Assembly (NCBI GenBank): GCA_900473745.1
Contig: UCMW01000004.1
Location: 1 to 64,000 of the forward strand
Reading direction: 5' to 3'
DNA: 64,000 nt
Origin: Hyphomicrobiales bacterium
GTDB lineage: Bacteria > Pseudomonadota > Alphaproteobacteria > Rhizobiales > Rhizobiaceae
The position numbers and the translations under genes are program-made. The notes below the pieces were generated by a model that saw only the letters and a program-made list of their open reading frames with translations, made no database searches and was not told the origin of the DNA. Shown piece by piece: positions 45,965-55,828 of this stretch (position 1 is its first letter; each line of letters opens with the position of its first letter).

Positions 45965-46807
45965 TCAGCTCGCCTTCTTCTGGCGCGTCGCACCGCTCGA
46001 CTGTCTCTTGCCTTTCGGCTTCTGCTTTGCCGCGTCATTGCCGGCACTCTTGCGCAGGGCGTCGAGCAGGCTGGTGACGTTTTCTGCCTTCCGCTTTGGC
46101 AGCTTCTTCGGTTTGCGGCCGGCAATCTTGGCTTTCACCAATTCCGTCAAGGCTGCCTCGTAACGATCCTCATATTCACCCGGATTGAACTCGCCCATCT
46201 TGGTGCCGATGATATGTTGGGCAAGCTCCAGCATCTCCTTCTCGATCTTGATCTTCGAAATGCCCTCGAAGCTCTCGGCCGGATCGCGCACCTCGTAGTC
46301 GTAGTTCAGCGTTGTCGCGATGAGGCCTTGCCCCTGTGGTCGTATAAGCACGCTGCGGACGCGGCGGAAAAGCACAGTGCGTGCAATCGCCGCAACTCCT
46401 TGCGCCTCCAAGGTCTCGCGGATGAGATCATAGGCTTCCACAGATTGGCGATCGGCCGGCGCGAGGAAGTAGGGGCGCTCCAGATAAAGCGTATCGATTT
46501 CGTCACAGGCGAGGAACGTCGAGAGTTCCAGGCGCTTGTCGCTTTCCGGCACAGCATCGCGGATCTCGTCGGGCTCGAGGATGACCGTTTGGCCCTCCGA
46601 CGTATCGTAACCCTTGACCAGGTCATCCTTGCCGACCGCGCGACCGCTGTCGGCGTCCGCATATTCGCGCCGAACCCGGTGCCCGGTATCCCGGTTGATG
46701 ATGTGAAAAGCCGTGCGCTCAGAGGCGTTGACGGCAGAATAGAGTGCCACGGCGCAGCTAAGATCGCCGATCGACAGATGGCCCTTCCAGATTGCTCTTG
46801 CGCTCAC
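45965..46807 (-). CDS. ku: Ku DNA end-binding protein (second copy, operon with ligD)
   Basis: Second Ku protein (280 aa): SARAIWKGHLSIGDLSCAVAL, FHIINRDTGHRVRREYADADSG, KGYDTSEGQTVILEPDEI and IARTVLFRRVRSVLIRPQGQG. The C-terminal tail is long and Lys-rich (KAKIAGRKPKKLPKRKAE; KQKPKGKRQSS). The start is GTG 46807, fixed by AGGAG 7 bp upstream and by the usual Ku N-terminus; a longer frame to 46939 would cross the promoter. An exact EcfG site ends 27 bp upstream. Divergence from the first copy suggests hetero- or alternative dimers, as proposed for S. meliloti. Confidence 0.92.
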   Translation of the reverse strand: MSARAIWKGHLSIGDLSCAVALYSAVNASERTAFHIINRDTGHRVRREYADADSGRAVGKDDLVKGYDTSEGQTVILEPDEIRDAVPESDKRLELSTFLACDEIDTLYLERPYFLAPADRQSVEAYDLIRETLEAQGVAAIARTVLFRRVRSVLIRPQGQGLIATTLNYDYEVRDPAESFEGISKIKIEKEMLELAQHIIGTKMGEFNPGEYEDRYEAALTELVKAKIAGRKPKKLPKRKAENVTSLLDALRKSAGNDAAKQKPKGKRQSSGATRQKKAS

Positions 46808-46833
46808 GCTGAACTCCTGTCGCTTTCCACCGC

Positions 46834-46858
46834 AACGACCAGAGCTAGGCTTTGTTCC
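46834..46858 (-). promoter_or_regulatory. EcfG promoter, exact GGAAC-N16-CGTT, before ku-ligD
   Basis: Minus strand GGAAC (46858-46854), 16 nt, CGTT (46837-46834), just upstream of the GTG start. Confidence 0.8.
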
Positions 46859-47206
46859 GCGATGGCCTGCAGGCCCGCAACCGGAAACATACAATAAATT
46901 TCTCATATTAGAGATTGCGGCTTGATGTGGAGGATTCATTAACCTTCAAGCAAGGAATTAACCATAAAGATTGGTGGACACGTCGGAGTGGGACTCGCAC
47001 TTGAGTTTCCTTCGGGCATGACGCCATCCCGTCGTACCGGTTCTGGTCCGGTCTGTATTTCTCATGGAAGTAGTTCGGTGAACCGGCAGACCATGATGCG
47101 GACGGCAGTGGGATCGCAAACCTGCGTGCCTGCATAAGCGCATTTATGACTGCAGGAACCCCGGACACGGGAGGTCCGCCGTCGAGGCGCGGCCAGTGCG
47201 GGACGA
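46859..47206. other. Intergenic region between ku-ligD and che operon
   Basis: About 350 bp without a gene. It must hold the che operon promoter. Two TTAACC hexamers lie 19 bp apart (46939 and 46958) in an AT-rich stretch, a possible site for a regulator binding one face of the helix. TTAACC is also the core of CtrA half-sites, but the spacing is not the CtrA one. Confidence 0.4.
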
Positions 47207-47221
47207 ATGACAGGTCAGGGC

Positions 47222-48850
47222 ATGTCCACGGAGCGGGCGACGGGATCACAGGCAGGCAGCCTGCGCGACCGGCTACGCTTTGCAGGCCTCGACGAGGCTC
47301 AATGTGAACTGCTCCGGCAGAACCGCCATGTCCTTTCGCAACCTCTCAAAACGGCACTGCGAGACCTTTTCCAGCGCCTCCAGTCGTCGCCTGATGCAGC
47401 CCGCGCTTTCACCAGCGAGCGCCAGTATGACCGGCTCCACGATCTTCTGTCGTCCCATTGGGATGTGCTCACCGATGCCCGCTTCGATGCGCTCTATGCC
47501 GAGCGGGTAAAGGTCCTCTCCGACAGCGAAAGCCGCATGGGCCTCGACCCGCGCTGGCATGTCGCGGGTCATGCGGTGGTACTGGAACATTTGCTCACCT
47601 CGGCGCTCGGCGAGGCCCCCGGCTCCGGCCTCCTTCCATCGAGCCGCCGTCGTCAGCGCGAAGTGACCGACCTTGTCGGCGCACTGGTTCGGCTGGTGAT
47701 GGTCGATGTCGAAATCGCCGTGTCTTTGCGCTTCAACGAGCTACGCCTCAAGCACCATCGCGACCTCGCGGCCCAGCGTGAACTCGACCGAGCCCAATTC
47801 GAGGATATCTTCCGTCCTGTCGTCGATGGCCTGGCATCGGGGGATCTCACCGTGCGCGCCGCAGCCGACGTGCCGGAAGCCTATGCAGACCTTGCCGGTC
47901 GCATGAACGAGGCCCTCGAACAATTGCAGACAGCCTTCCTCTCCTCTGAGGAAAAGCTTGCCCATGTCCGCGAGGCGACCGGCCGCATGGCCGAGACGGC
48001 GAAGACCTATGCCGGACGCGCCGAAGATCAGTCCCGTGCGCTGGACGAAACCAGCCGTACCCTCCATGAACTGACATCAAGCGTCCGCGAAAACGCCGGC
48101 CAGTCAAAGCGTGCGGAAGCGACGGTCGCCGCGACCCGCGGCTCTGTCGAAGCGAGTGGTCATGTCGTCGGCCAGGCAATCTCGGCCATGGCCGACATCG
48201 AGGCCTCCGCCGAGCAGATCGGCCACATCATCGGTGCGATCGACGAGATCGCCTTCCAGACCAATCTCCTTGCGTTGAACGCAGGTATCGAAGCCGCGCG
48301 CGCCGGCGACAGCGGTCGCGGCTTTGCCGTCGTCGCCCAGGAAGTGCGCGCGCTGGCCCAGCGATCGGCCGATGCCGCCCGCGAGATCAAGACACTCGTT
48401 GCCACCACGAAGAACCAGGTCTCGGCCGGCGTCGATATGGTGGCAAAGACGCAGGGCGCGATTGCCGATATCGTTGTGCAGGTGGGGGACATCAGCGGCA
48501 CCGTTTCCGATATCGCCACGCGCACCGACCGTCAGGCCAACGAGTTGGCGGGCATTGCGGGAACGGTTGCAGGCCTCGGCGCGGACATCGGCAACACCGC
48601 GGTCCTCGCACGTCAATCGAGCGAAGGCACCGACGATCTCCACAAGGTCATCCTCGAACTCGGCGCGACCATCCGCGAATTCCACATCGAGCGCCAGACG
48701 CGCACGCCGAAGACGACGGTGGGACGTGTTCAGTTATCGGCCCATCGGGAGCAGGGAACGCCGACGCTGGCTACCACGGTTTCTGCGCTTTCAGACGACG
48801 ATAACGTCGATTTCGGCTTCACCGCTCACATCGCCGGACTCGCCGGATGA
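47222..48850 (+). CDS. Soluble globin-coupled-type chemoreceptor (IcpA-like)
   Basis: Methyl-accepting chemotaxis protein without membrane segments, first gene of the che operon, as icpA in S. meliloti. Residues about 13-170 resemble a protoglobin sensor ([41 protein letters not shown]). Aligned to HemAT the proximal heme His position appears to be Glu103, so heme binding is doubtful. A HAMP-like step follows ([16 protein letters not shown]), then the signalling domain with hairpin tip [46 protein letters not shown] 47222 follows AGGTCAGGG; ATG 47207 is also in frame. Confidence 0.85.
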   Translation: MSTERATGSQAGSLRDRLRFAGLDEAQCELLRQNRHVLSQPLKTALRDLFQRLQSSPDAARAFTSERQYDRLHDLLSSHWDVLTDARFDALYAERVKVLSDSESRMGLDPRWHVAGHAVVLEHLLTSALGEAPGSGLLPSSRRRQREVTDLVGALVRLVMVDVEIAVSLRFNELRLKHHRDLAAQRELDRAQFEDIFRPVVDGLASGDLTVRAAADVPEAYADLAGRMNEALEQLQTAFLSSEEKLAHVREATGRMAETAKTYAGRAEDQSRALDETSRTLHELTSSVRENAGQSKRAEATVAATRGSVEASGHVVGQAISAMADIEASAEQIGHIIGAIDEIAFQTNLLALNAGIEAARAGDSGRGFAVVAQEVRALAQRSADAAREIKTLVATTKNQVSAGVDMVAKTQGAIADIVVQVGDISGTVSDIATRTDRQANELAGIAGTVAGLGADIGNTAVLARQSSEGTDDLHKVILELGATIREFHIERQTRTPKTTVGRVQLSAHREQGTPTLATTVSALSDDDNVDFGFTAHIAGLAG

Positions 48851-48983
48851 GGGGATTGTTTACCACCATGCGCTACACAAGAAAGCCAAGGGCGGGAATT
48901 TCGGCACTCTTTCCGGGGGAATGGTTCTCCCGGGCTCCAGGTCGGAGTCTGGTTGCCGTAGCCTTCGGGACACAAGGAAAGAA

Positions 48984-49286
48984 ATGATGGCAAGTAAGAA
49001 AGGCGGGCAGAAGGCCCTGAAGCTGGCCGCGGTCTTGGACCTCAACGAGGCGTCCAATCTCAAGGCCAATATTCTCTCGATGCGTGGTGCTCCTCTGTCG
49101 ATTGATGCCTCGGGTGTCGAGCGTGTCGGTGCCCAGTGCGTGCAGGTCCTGATGGCAGCTGCCAAGGCCTGGGAAGTCGACAAGCATCCCTTCTCGTATG
49201 GAAAGGCCTCTGAGGCCTTCCTCAAAACCCTTCAATTGATTGGCGTGAACATCGACCATCTGCTCGCTAAGGAGATCCGGCAATGA
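48984..49286 (+). CDS. cheS: CheS, STAS-domain chemotaxis protein
   Basis: 100-aa STAS-like protein (LKLAAVLDLNEASNLKANILSMRGAPLSIDASGVERVGAQCVQVLMAAAKAW). In S. meliloti the protein from this position binds CheA and speeds dephosphorylation of CheY1, which acts as phosphate sink since CheZ is absent. ATG 48984 (or 48987) has AAGGAAAG before it. The stop overlaps cheY1 by ATGA. Confidence 0.82.
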   Translation: MMASKKGGQKALKLAAVLDLNEASNLKANILSMRGAPLSIDASGVERVGAQCVQVLMAAAKAWEVDKHPFSYGKASEAFLKTLQLIGVNIDHLLAKEIRQ

Positions 49287-49648
49287 AGAAAAAAGTGCTC
49301 ACCGTGGATGACTCCAGAACCATCCGAAACATGCTTCTGGTCACCCTGAACAATGCTGGCTTCGAGACCATTCAGGCTGAAGACGGCATCGAGGGCCTGG
49401 AAGTGCTCGAAGAATGCAATCCAGACGTCATCGTGACCGACATCAACATGCCGCGTCTCGACGGCTTCGGCTTCATCGAGGGTGTCCGCCGGAACGAAAA
49501 GTATCGTGCGGTGCCGATCCTGGTTCTGACCACGGAAAGCGATGCCGAAAAGAAGAACCGGGCCCGCCAGGCCGGTGCGACCGGATGGATCGTCAAGCCG
49601 TTCGATCCGACCAAACTGATCGATGCCATCGAGCGTGTAACCGCCTAA
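49283..49648 (+). CDS. cheY1: Chemotaxis response regulator CheY1
   Basis: Single-domain receiver (121 aa). Acidic pocket VDD (residues 8-10), phospho-acceptor Asp53 in VTDINMPRLDG, the Thr in LVLTTES and Lys in VKPFDP. By position and by S. meliloti work it is the phosphate-sink regulator rather than the motor-binding one. Translationally coupled to cheS. Confidence 0.92.
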   Translation: MKKKVLTVDDSRTIRNMLLVTLNNAGFETIQAEDGIEGLEVLEECNPDVIVTDINMPRLDGFGFIEGVRRNEKYRAVPILVLTTESDAEKKNRARQAGATGWIVKPFDPTKLIDAIERVTA

Positions 49649-49664
49649 GCCAGGAATCTTTCCT

Positions 49665-51908
49665 ATGGATATGAACGAAATCAAAGAGATCTTCTTCCAG
49701 GAGTGCGAGGAGCAGCTCGCGGAACTGGAATCCGGTCTTCTGAAAATGAATGATGGGGATCGCGACCCGGAAACGGTCAATGCCGTGTTCCGCGCGGTTC
49801 ACTCCATCAAGGGCGGCGCCGGTGCCTTTGGTCTCGATGACCTGGTCGCATTCGCGCACGTCTTCGAGACGACTCTTGATTGCGTTCGTTCCAACAAGCT
49901 GGAGCCCGGCCCGGAGGTCATGAAAGTGATGCTCAAGTCGGCCGACGTTCTGGCCGACCTCGTCACTGCCTCCCGTGACGGTGGTGGTGTCGACGCAAGC
50001 CGCTCCAGCGGCTTGGTCAAGGAGCTTGAAGCACTGGCAAACGGCGAAATGCCGGCTTCTTCGGCGGCTCCCGTCGCTGCCGCCAAGCCTGCGGCGCCGG
50101 CTCCCGTCGCTGCTGCTCCGAGCAACGACAGCGGTTTCGAACCGATCCCCTTTACCTTCGAAGGTTTCGGCGGCGACGAGGAAGAGGCGAGCGTCGCAAC
50201 CTTCGACGTGACCTTCAAGCCGCGCCGCGAACTTTATTCGAAGGGCAACGAGTCGGCCCTCCTGCTGCGTGATCTGTCCCGCCTCGGCGAGATGAGCATC
50301 AACTGCAACATGGACGAACTGCCATCGCTCGACGATCTCGATCCGGAGGCCGCCTATTTCCATTGGACGATCCAGATCAAGGCGGAGAAGGGCGAGGAAG
50401 CCATCCGTCAGGTCTTCGAATTTGCCGAATGGGATTGCGACCTCGACATCAAGCTCCGTGAGCCGGAAGCAACGGCCGCCGCCGAAGAATTGCCTATGAT
50501 CCCGGTCCCGTTCGACCTGTCGGCGCTCGACGACGGCTCGCATGCGCCTGAGGAAACCGTTGCCGCCGCCGTTGAAGCCGCAGAAACGGCGTCCAATGTC
50601 CTGAAGATGGCAGCCAGCGCCGCCAAGCCTGAGAAGAAGGAATCTCCGGCTGCTGCCGCCGCTGCCGCCGCAGCCGCTGCCGCCCAGGCAAACAACGCCG
50701 CCGGCCAGACCATCCGCGTCGATCTCGACCGTGTCGACCGCCTGATCAACCTGGTCGGCGAACTCGTCATCAACCAGGCGATGCTCTCCCAGAGCGTCAT
50801 CGAAAACGATGCGACCGGCACGTCCGCAGTCAATATGGGCCTCGAAGAGCTGCAGCAGCTCACCCGCGAGATCCAGGACTCGGTCATGGCGATCCGCGCG
50901 CAGCCGGTTAAGCCGGTCTTCCAGCGTATGTCGCGTATCGTCCGCGAAGTTGCCGACATGGTCGGAAAGTCGATCCGCCTCGTCACCGAAGGTGAAAACA
51001 CCGAAGTCGACAAGACGGTCATCGACAAGCTCGCCGAGCCTTTGACCCACATGATCCGAAATGCCGTCGACCACGGCATTGAGAGCCCCGAAAAGCGGGC
51101 GGCCGCTGGTAAGGAGCCGGAAGGCACAATCAAGCTGACGGCGAAGCATCGCTCCGGCCGTATCGTCATCGAACTGGTCGACGACGGTGCCGGCATCAAC
51201 CGCGAGCGTGTCCGCCAGAAGGCGATCGACAACGAACTGATCGCCGCCGATGCCAACCTGACGGACGAAGAGATCGACAACCTGATCTTCGCGCCGGGCT
51301 TCTCCACGGCCGACAAGATCTCCGACATCTCCGGTCGTGGCGTCGGCATGGACGTGGTCAAGCGCTCGATCCAGGCACTCGGCGGTCGTATCTCGATCAC
51401 CTCGCGTCCGGGTCACGGTTCGGTCTTCACCATGAGCCTTCCGCTGACGCTTGCCGTTCTCGACGGCATGGTCGTCACGGTCGCCGGTCAGACCCTCGTC
51501 GTGCCGTTGACGGCGATCGTCGAGACGCTGCAGCCGGAAGCGCGCAACATCCACTCGTTCGGCGCCAACCAGCGACTCATCTCGATCCGCGACAGCTTCT
51601 GCCCCTTGGTGGATGTCGGTCGGATCCTGAACTTCCGCGGCACCCAGGCCAACCCCGTGGAAGGCGTCGCCCTCCTGGTGGAATCGGAAGGTGGGGGCCA
51701 GCGGGCCTTGATGGTCGATGCCATCCAGGGCCAGCGCCAGGTCGTCATCAAGTCGCTTGAGGCCAACTATACCCACGTGCCTGGCATCGCTGCTGCAACC
51801 ATTCTCGGGGACGGCCGTGTGGCGCTCATCCTTGACGTGGATGCCGTCGTCGCCGCCTCCCGTGGCCAGTCGCTCCGTCAGGAAATGTCGCTAGCCGTCG
51901 CAGGATAA
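49665..51908 (+). CDS. cheA: Chemotaxis histidine kinase CheA
   Basis: Full CheA (747 aa): HPt domain with phospho-accepting His46 in [14 protein letters not shown], a CheY-binding P2-type region (about 190-260), Ala-rich linkers (a run of 12 Ala near residue 335), dimerisation helices, ATPase core ([23 protein letters not shown]-type segment [25 protein letters not shown]) and a C-terminal CheW-like domain ([14 protein letters not shown]). It phosphorylates CheY1, CheY2 and CheB according to receptor state. Confidence 0.95.
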   Translation: MDMNEIKEIFFQECEEQLAELESGLLKMNDGDRDPETVNAVFRAVHSIKGGAGAFGLDDLVAFAHVFETTLDCVRSNKLEPGPEVMKVMLKSADVLADLVTASRDGGGVDASRSSGLVKELEALANGEMPASSAAPVAAAKPAAPAPVAAAPSNDSGFEPIPFTFEGFGGDEEEASVATFDVTFKPRRELYSKGNESALLLRDLSRLGEMSINCNMDELPSLDDLDPEAAYFHWTIQIKAEKGEEAIRQVFEFAEWDCDLDIKLREPEATAAAEELPMIPVPFDLSALDDGSHAPEETVAAAVEAAETASNVLKMAASAAKPEKKESPAAAAAAAAAAAAQANNAAGQTIRVDLDRVDRLINLVGELVINQAMLSQSVIENDATGTSAVNMGLEELQQLTREIQDSVMAIRAQPVKPVFQRMSRIVREVADMVGKSIRLVTEGENTEVDKTVIDKLAEPLTHMIRNAVDHGIESPEKRAAAGKEPEGTIKLTAKHRSGRIVIELVDDGAGINRERVRQKAIDNELIAADANLTDEEIDNLIFAPGFSTADKISDISGRGVGMDVVKRSIQALGGRISITSRPGHGSVFTMSLPLTLAVLDGMVVTVAGQTLVVPLTAIVETLQPEARNIHSFGANQRLISIRDSFCPLVDVGRILNFRGTQANPVEGVALLVESEGGGQRALMVDAIQGQRQVVIKSLEANYTHVPGIAAATILGDGRVALILDVDAVVAASRGQSLRQEMSLAVAG

Positions 51909-51912
51909 GACT

Positions 51913-52383
51913 ATGTCATACGCGGTCAAAAACTTGATTGAAGGGGATCGGGAGCTCATCGCCTTCCGGATCGGCGATCAGGAATTTTGTGTCAACGTGA
52001 TGGCCGTGCGGGAGATCCGGGGGTGGACCCCGGCAACCCCACTGCCGCATGCGCCGCATTATGTCATGGGCGTCATCAATCTGCGTGGTGCTGTCCTGCC
52101 GATCATGGATCTATCCCAACGCCTGGGCATGAAGCCCGCCGAACCCACTGCCCGCCACGTCATCATCGTGGCTCAGGTCAGGTCTCGGATCGTCGGTCTG
52201 CTCGTGGATGCCGTATCGGACATCCTCACCGTGGACAACGACGACATTCAGCCGACGCCGGAGGTCTCTTCAGACCTCGAACGACAATATGCCCGTGGCA
52301 TCCTCGCCATCGACAAGCGGATGATCTGCCTGATCGAGCTTGGTGCACTCTTCAACGAAGCCGCCGAAAGCGAGGCTGCATGA
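51913..52383 (+). CDS. cheW: Chemotaxis coupling protein CheW
   Basis: 156-aa SH3-like adaptor linking receptors to CheA. The core [54 protein letters not shown] is typical. It follows cheA by 4 bp and overlaps cheR by ATGA. Confidence 0.94.
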   Translation: MSYAVKNLIEGDRELIAFRIGDQEFCVNVMAVREIRGWTPATPLPHAPHYVMGVINLRGAVLPIMDLSQRLGMKPAEPTARHVIIVAQVRSRIVGLLVDAVSDILTVDNDDIQPTPEVSSDLERQYARGILAIDKRMICLIELGALFNEAAESEAA

Positions 52384-53282
52384 CATTTGCAATGAGCACA
52401 TCCCGTCAATCGGACGACGAAGTCCTGGCCAGCGGAGAATACCCGCTGACCCGGCGGGATCTGAATGAAATTGCTGCCATGATCTACTCGGATGCCGGCA
52501 TCGCGCTGAACGACAGCAAGGCGTCGCTCGTCTACTCGCGCCTGTCGAAGCACATTCGCAACCTCGGCCTGTCCGGTTTCAGGGCTTATTGCCAGCTGGT
52601 CGCATCGCAGGAAGGTGCCGGGGAGCGTCGCGAGATGCTTTCGCACCTGACGACCAATTTCACCCGCTTCTTCCGAGAAAACCACCACTTCGAACATCTG
52701 CGCGATGACGTCCTGCCGGGCCTCATCCAGCGGGCGAAGTCAGGCGGCCGCGTCCGCATATGGTCAGCCGCAAGCTCTGACGGGCAGGAGCCCTATTCGA
52801 TTGCGCTCACGGTCTTCCAGGCTTTCCCCAACGTGCTCGACTATGATTTCAAGATCCTGGCAACCGATATCGATCCGAAGATCCTCGCGATTGCCCGCCA
52901 GGGTGCCTACGACGAGCAGGCTCTCGAGACCGTCTCCCCCGCCATGCGCAAGCAGTGGTTCAAGGAAGTCGAAATCGGTGGGCGCCGCAAGTTCCAGGTC
53001 GATGAGCGCCTCAAGCGCCTGATCACCTACAATGAACTGAACCTGATGGCCCAGTGGCCGTTCAAGGGCAAGTTCGACGTCATCTTCTGCCGCAACGTCG
53101 TGATCTACTTCGACGAACCGACGCAGGTCCGGATCTGGACCCGCTTCGCGGACCTGCTGCCGGTCGGTGGACACCTGTATATCGGTCATTCCGAACGGGT
53201 TTCGGGCGATCCGAAGAACGATTTCGACAATATCGGCATCACCACCTATCGCTACATGGGCAAGAACGGGGGGCGCAAATAA
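52380..53282 (+). CDS. cheR: Chemotaxis receptor methyltransferase CheR
   Basis: SAM-dependent glutamate methyltransferase for receptors (300 aa). N-terminal helical domain ([22 protein letters not shown]), then [21 protein letters not shown] site [19 protein letters not shown] and [17 protein letters not shown]-terminus LYIGHSERV. The ATG overlaps the cheW stop; the stop overlaps the cheB start (TAATG). Confidence 0.94.
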   Translation: MTFAMSTSRQSDDEVLASGEYPLTRRDLNEIAAMIYSDAGIALNDSKASLVYSRLSKHIRNLGLSGFRAYCQLVASQEGAGERREMLSHLTTNFTRFFRENHHFEHLRDDVLPGLIQRAKSGGRVRIWSAASSDGQEPYSIALTVFQAFPNVLDYDFKILATDIDPKILAIARQGAYDEQALETVSPAMRKQWFKEVEIGGRRKFQVDERLKRLITYNELNLMAQWPFKGKFDVIFCRNVVIYFDEPTQVRIWTRFADLLPVGGHLYIGHSERVSGDPKNDFDNIGITTYRYMGKNGGRK

Positions 53283-54328
53283 TGGCAGCACCTGCACGCG
53301 TTCTCGTCGTCGACGACAGCCCCACCATGCGGGGCCTGATCACGGCCGTCCTCAGCCAGGATCCCGACGTCAGCGTCGTCGGTCAGGCCGGTGACGCCAT
53401 GGAGGCTCGCGCCGCGATCAAGCAGCTCAATCCCGATGTCGTGACCCTCGATATCGAGATGCCGAACATGAACGGCCTGGAATTCCTGGAAAAGATCATG
53501 AAGCTCAGGCCCATGCCTGTGATCATGGTCTCGACCATGACCCACCGTGGCGCCGAAGCAACGCTTGCGGCACTTGAGATCGGGGCCTTCGACTGCGTAG
53601 CGAAACCGCAGCCGGGCGATGCCCGTCCCTTCGGCGAACTCGCCGAGAAGGTCAAGGCTGCAGCCCGTTCGCAGCATCGCCACAGTCCCGTGCATCACGC
53701 CCAGCCGGTCGCCGCCGCCCCGGTTGCCGATTTCCGCGTCGGCCGCAAGATCGTCGCCATCGGTTCGTCGACCGGTGGCGTGGAAGCCCTCATCGCGGTC
53801 CTGCAGAAATTCCCGCGCAATTGCCCGCCGACGGTGATCACGCAGCATATGCCGCCGACGTTTACCAAGAGCTTTGCCGAGCGACTCAACCGGCTTTGCG
53901 CACCTGTCGTGGAGGAGGCCACGGACGGTGCGCGGCTCGAAATCGGCAAGATCTATCTGGCCCCGGGCGGCGAACGACATCTTCTGGTGTCGAACGCATC
54001 CGCGCCCTGCTGCAGGCTGGTCGAGCGCCCGCCGGTCAATGGTCATAGGCCATCGGTGGACGTGTTGTTCGATTCCGTTGCAGAACTCGCCGGCCGCAAT
54101 GCTGTCGGTGTAATCCTGACGGGAATGGGGCGCGATGGTGCGTCCGGTCTGCTGAAGATGCGTCATGCCGGTGCTCGCACCATTGGCCAGAACGAAAAGA
54201 CCTGTGTGGTCTACGGGATGCCCCGAGTCGCCCATGAACTGGGCGCTGTCGAGCATCAACTGCCTCTCACTTCCATTGGGGAGGAAATCCTCAAACTCAC
54301 TGCCGCCCGAAAAGAAGGTATCGAATAA
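53282..54328 (+). CDS. cheB: Chemotaxis methylesterase/response regulator CheB
   Basis: Two-domain protein (348 aa): receiver with [10 protein letters not shown] and phospho-Asp in [16 protein letters not shown], then the methylesterase domain with catalytic Ser in [12 protein letters not shown], His in [14 protein letters not shown] and Asp in [10 protein letters not shown]. It removes methyl groups placed by CheR for adaptation. Overlaps both neighbours by TAATG. Confidence 0.95.
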   Translation: MAAPARVLVVDDSPTMRGLITAVLSQDPDVSVVGQAGDAMEARAAIKQLNPDVVTLDIEMPNMNGLEFLEKIMKLRPMPVIMVSTMTHRGAEATLAALEIGAFDCVAKPQPGDARPFGELAEKVKAAARSQHRHSPVHHAQPVAAAPVADFRVGRKIVAIGSSTGGVEALIAVLQKFPRNCPPTVITQHMPPTFTKSFAERLNRLCAPVVEEATDGARLEIGKIYLAPGGERHLLVSNASAPCCRLVERPPVNGHRPSVDVLFDSVAELAGRNAVGVILTGMGRDGASGLLKMRHAGARTIGQNEKTCVVYGMPRVAHELGAVEHQLPLTSIGEEILKLTAARKEGIE

Positions 54329-54717
54329 TGTCCCTAGCCGAAAAAATCAAAGTTCTGATCGTCGACGATCAGGTCACAAGCCGCCTGCTACTCAGCGACG
54401 CGTTGACCCAGCTCGGCTTCAAGCAGATCACTGCCGCCGGTGACGGCGAGCAGGGCATGAAGATCATGGAGCAGCAGCCGCATCACCTGGTCATCTCGGA
54501 CTTCAACATGCCGAAGATGGATGGCCTGGGCCTCCTGCAGGCTGTGCGTACCAACCCGAATACCAAGAAGGCAGCCTTCATCATTCTGACGGCGCAGGGC
54601 GACCGCGCTCTGGTTCAGAAGGCCGCACAGCTGGGCGCCAACAACGTCCTGGCGAAGCCCTTCACCATCGAAAAAATGAAGGCGGCGATCGAGGCCGTAT
54701 TTGGAGCCCTAAAATGA
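54328..54717 (+). CDS. cheY2: Chemotaxis response regulator CheY2
   Basis: 129-aa receiver with Asp58 in [12 protein letters not shown], preceded by [10 protein letters not shown], and Lys in [10 protein letters not shown]. In rhizobia CheY2 is the main motor regulator that slows flagellar rotation. Start overlaps the cheB stop, stop overlaps the cheD start. Confidence 0.92.
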   Translation: MSLAEKIKVLIVDDQVTSRLLLSDALTQLGFKQITAAGDGEQGMKIMEQQPHHLVISDFNMPKMDGLGLLQAVRTNPNTKKAAFIILTAQGDRALVQKAAQLGANNVLAKPFTIEKMKAAIEAVFGALK

Positions 54718-55268
54718 TTGAAGAGGGTGCAGCAAAGCGCGTCCATATTATCCAAGGGGAGTGGAAGGTCAGCAAGGAACCCAATGTGGTGCTGTCGACT
54801 ATCCTCGGTTCGTGTGTTGCTGCCTGTATCCGGGATCCGATCGCAGGAGTGGGTGGCATGAACCACTTTCTCCTGCCGGGGTCGGCAGTTCCCGGGGCAG
54901 GGGGCGGAGACGCCACCCGCTATGGAGTTCACCTCATGGAGCTCCTGATCAACGGTCTCCTGAAACAGGGCGCCCGCAGAGATCGCCTCGAGGCCAAGGT
55001 CTTTGGTGGCGCCAAGACGATCGCGACGTTCTCGAATGTCGGCGAACAGAACGCAGCCTTCGCTCAGCAATTCTTGCGCGATGAAGGCATCAAGGTGGTC
55101 GGGTCCTCCACCGGCGGAGACCACGGTCGCAAGCTGGAATTCTGGCCCGTCAGCGGCAGGGCAAGACAGTATCCGCTCACAGGCGCAGAAACACAGAAGA
55201 CTGTCGCGCTGGAGCAGCGTCCGGTTCCTGTTTCGAAGCCCGTGGAAACTTCAATCGAGTTCTTCTAG
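54714..55268 (+). CDS. cheD: Chemoreceptor glutamine deamidase CheD
   Basis: 184-aa CheD with the Cys and His of the deamidase site in [32 protein letters not shown], and [16 protein letters not shown] and KVFGGAKTI. It deamidates receptor Gln residues and can interact with CheY or CheC. The C-terminus ends SIEFF, an acidic-aromatic tail similar to that of CheT next door. Confidence 0.93.
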   Translation: MIEEGAAKRVHIIQGEWKVSKEPNVVLSTILGSCVAACIRDPIAGVGGMNHFLLPGSAVPGAGGGDATRYGVHLMELLINGLLKQGARRDRLEAKVFGGAKTIATFSNVGEQNAAFAQQFLRDEGIKVVGSSTGGDHGRKLEFWPVSGRARQYPLTGAETQKTVALEQRPVPVSKPVETSIEFF

Positions 55269-55281
55269 TACTGGACATCGG

Positions 55282-55671
55282 ATGCAAAACGAAAACTTGG
55301 CGGTACATCCGGATACCCGGGAAGAGCTTCCGGAAATCCTCATGCGCATTGTCAGCGAGCTGCACGACGTGGCTTATTTGATCGAGCGCGTGGAGCCTCA
55401 TCTGCTCGAGCTCGGTGGCCCGACAATCCTCGAGCATCCGGACAGCCTGAAGGTATTGCAGGGTATCGACCTTGCCGTGCAGAAGGCGCGCGGCTTGGCC
55501 GAATTCGTCGACACCATCACCGGAACGATCCCGTCGGACTGGATGATCGACATGACGACGGCACTGAGCCTCGTCAAGCTGGCCGACATGCAGAAGGCGC
55601 TCGGCGCTGGTCTGCGCCATGGACATTCCCAGCCGCTGATTGAGGCGGGTGGAGACTTCGACTTCTTCTAG
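55282..55671 (+). CDS. cheT: CheT, last gene of the che operon
   Basis: 129-aa helical protein of the rhizobial CheT (orf10) family. It carries DLAVQ at residues 63-67, which matches the DxxxQ active-site pattern of CheZ phosphatases, and ends with the acidic-aromatic tail DFDFF, as CheY-binding tails of CheZ do. ATG 55282 is 13 bp after cheD. A role in CheY dephosphorylation or in binding another Che protein is plausible; only the operon position and motifs are seen here. Confidence 0.8.
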   Translation: MQNENLAVHPDTREELPEILMRIVSELHDVAYLIERVEPHLLELGGPTILEHPDSLKVLQGIDLAVQKARGLAEFVDTITGTIPSDWMIDMTTALSLVKLADMQKALGAGLRHGHSQPLIEAGGDFDFF

Positions 55672-55828
55672 TCGTCCCCGAAGGACGCAAGGGCTGCAGA
55701 TCCAGTTTGCGAATGGCCGAAATGAATTCGGCTTCCCGCCCCGCGAAACGCTCGCACAAGTTTCGATTTCTATTGTCGCGCCAAGGGCAAAAACGCCCCG
55801 ACCCTTCTTGTAGATGGTGCGAGACAGA

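Noticed and set aside
43512..46163. Long open frame (about 883 codons) opposite ligD and ku
   Set aside because: Shadow of the intact LigD and Ku frames; no ribosome site and no recognisable domain.
49593..51776. Long open frame (about 727 codons) on the minus strand opposite cheA
   Set aside because: CheA is complete in the other direction; the antisense frame is rich in Asp and Gly from reversed codons.
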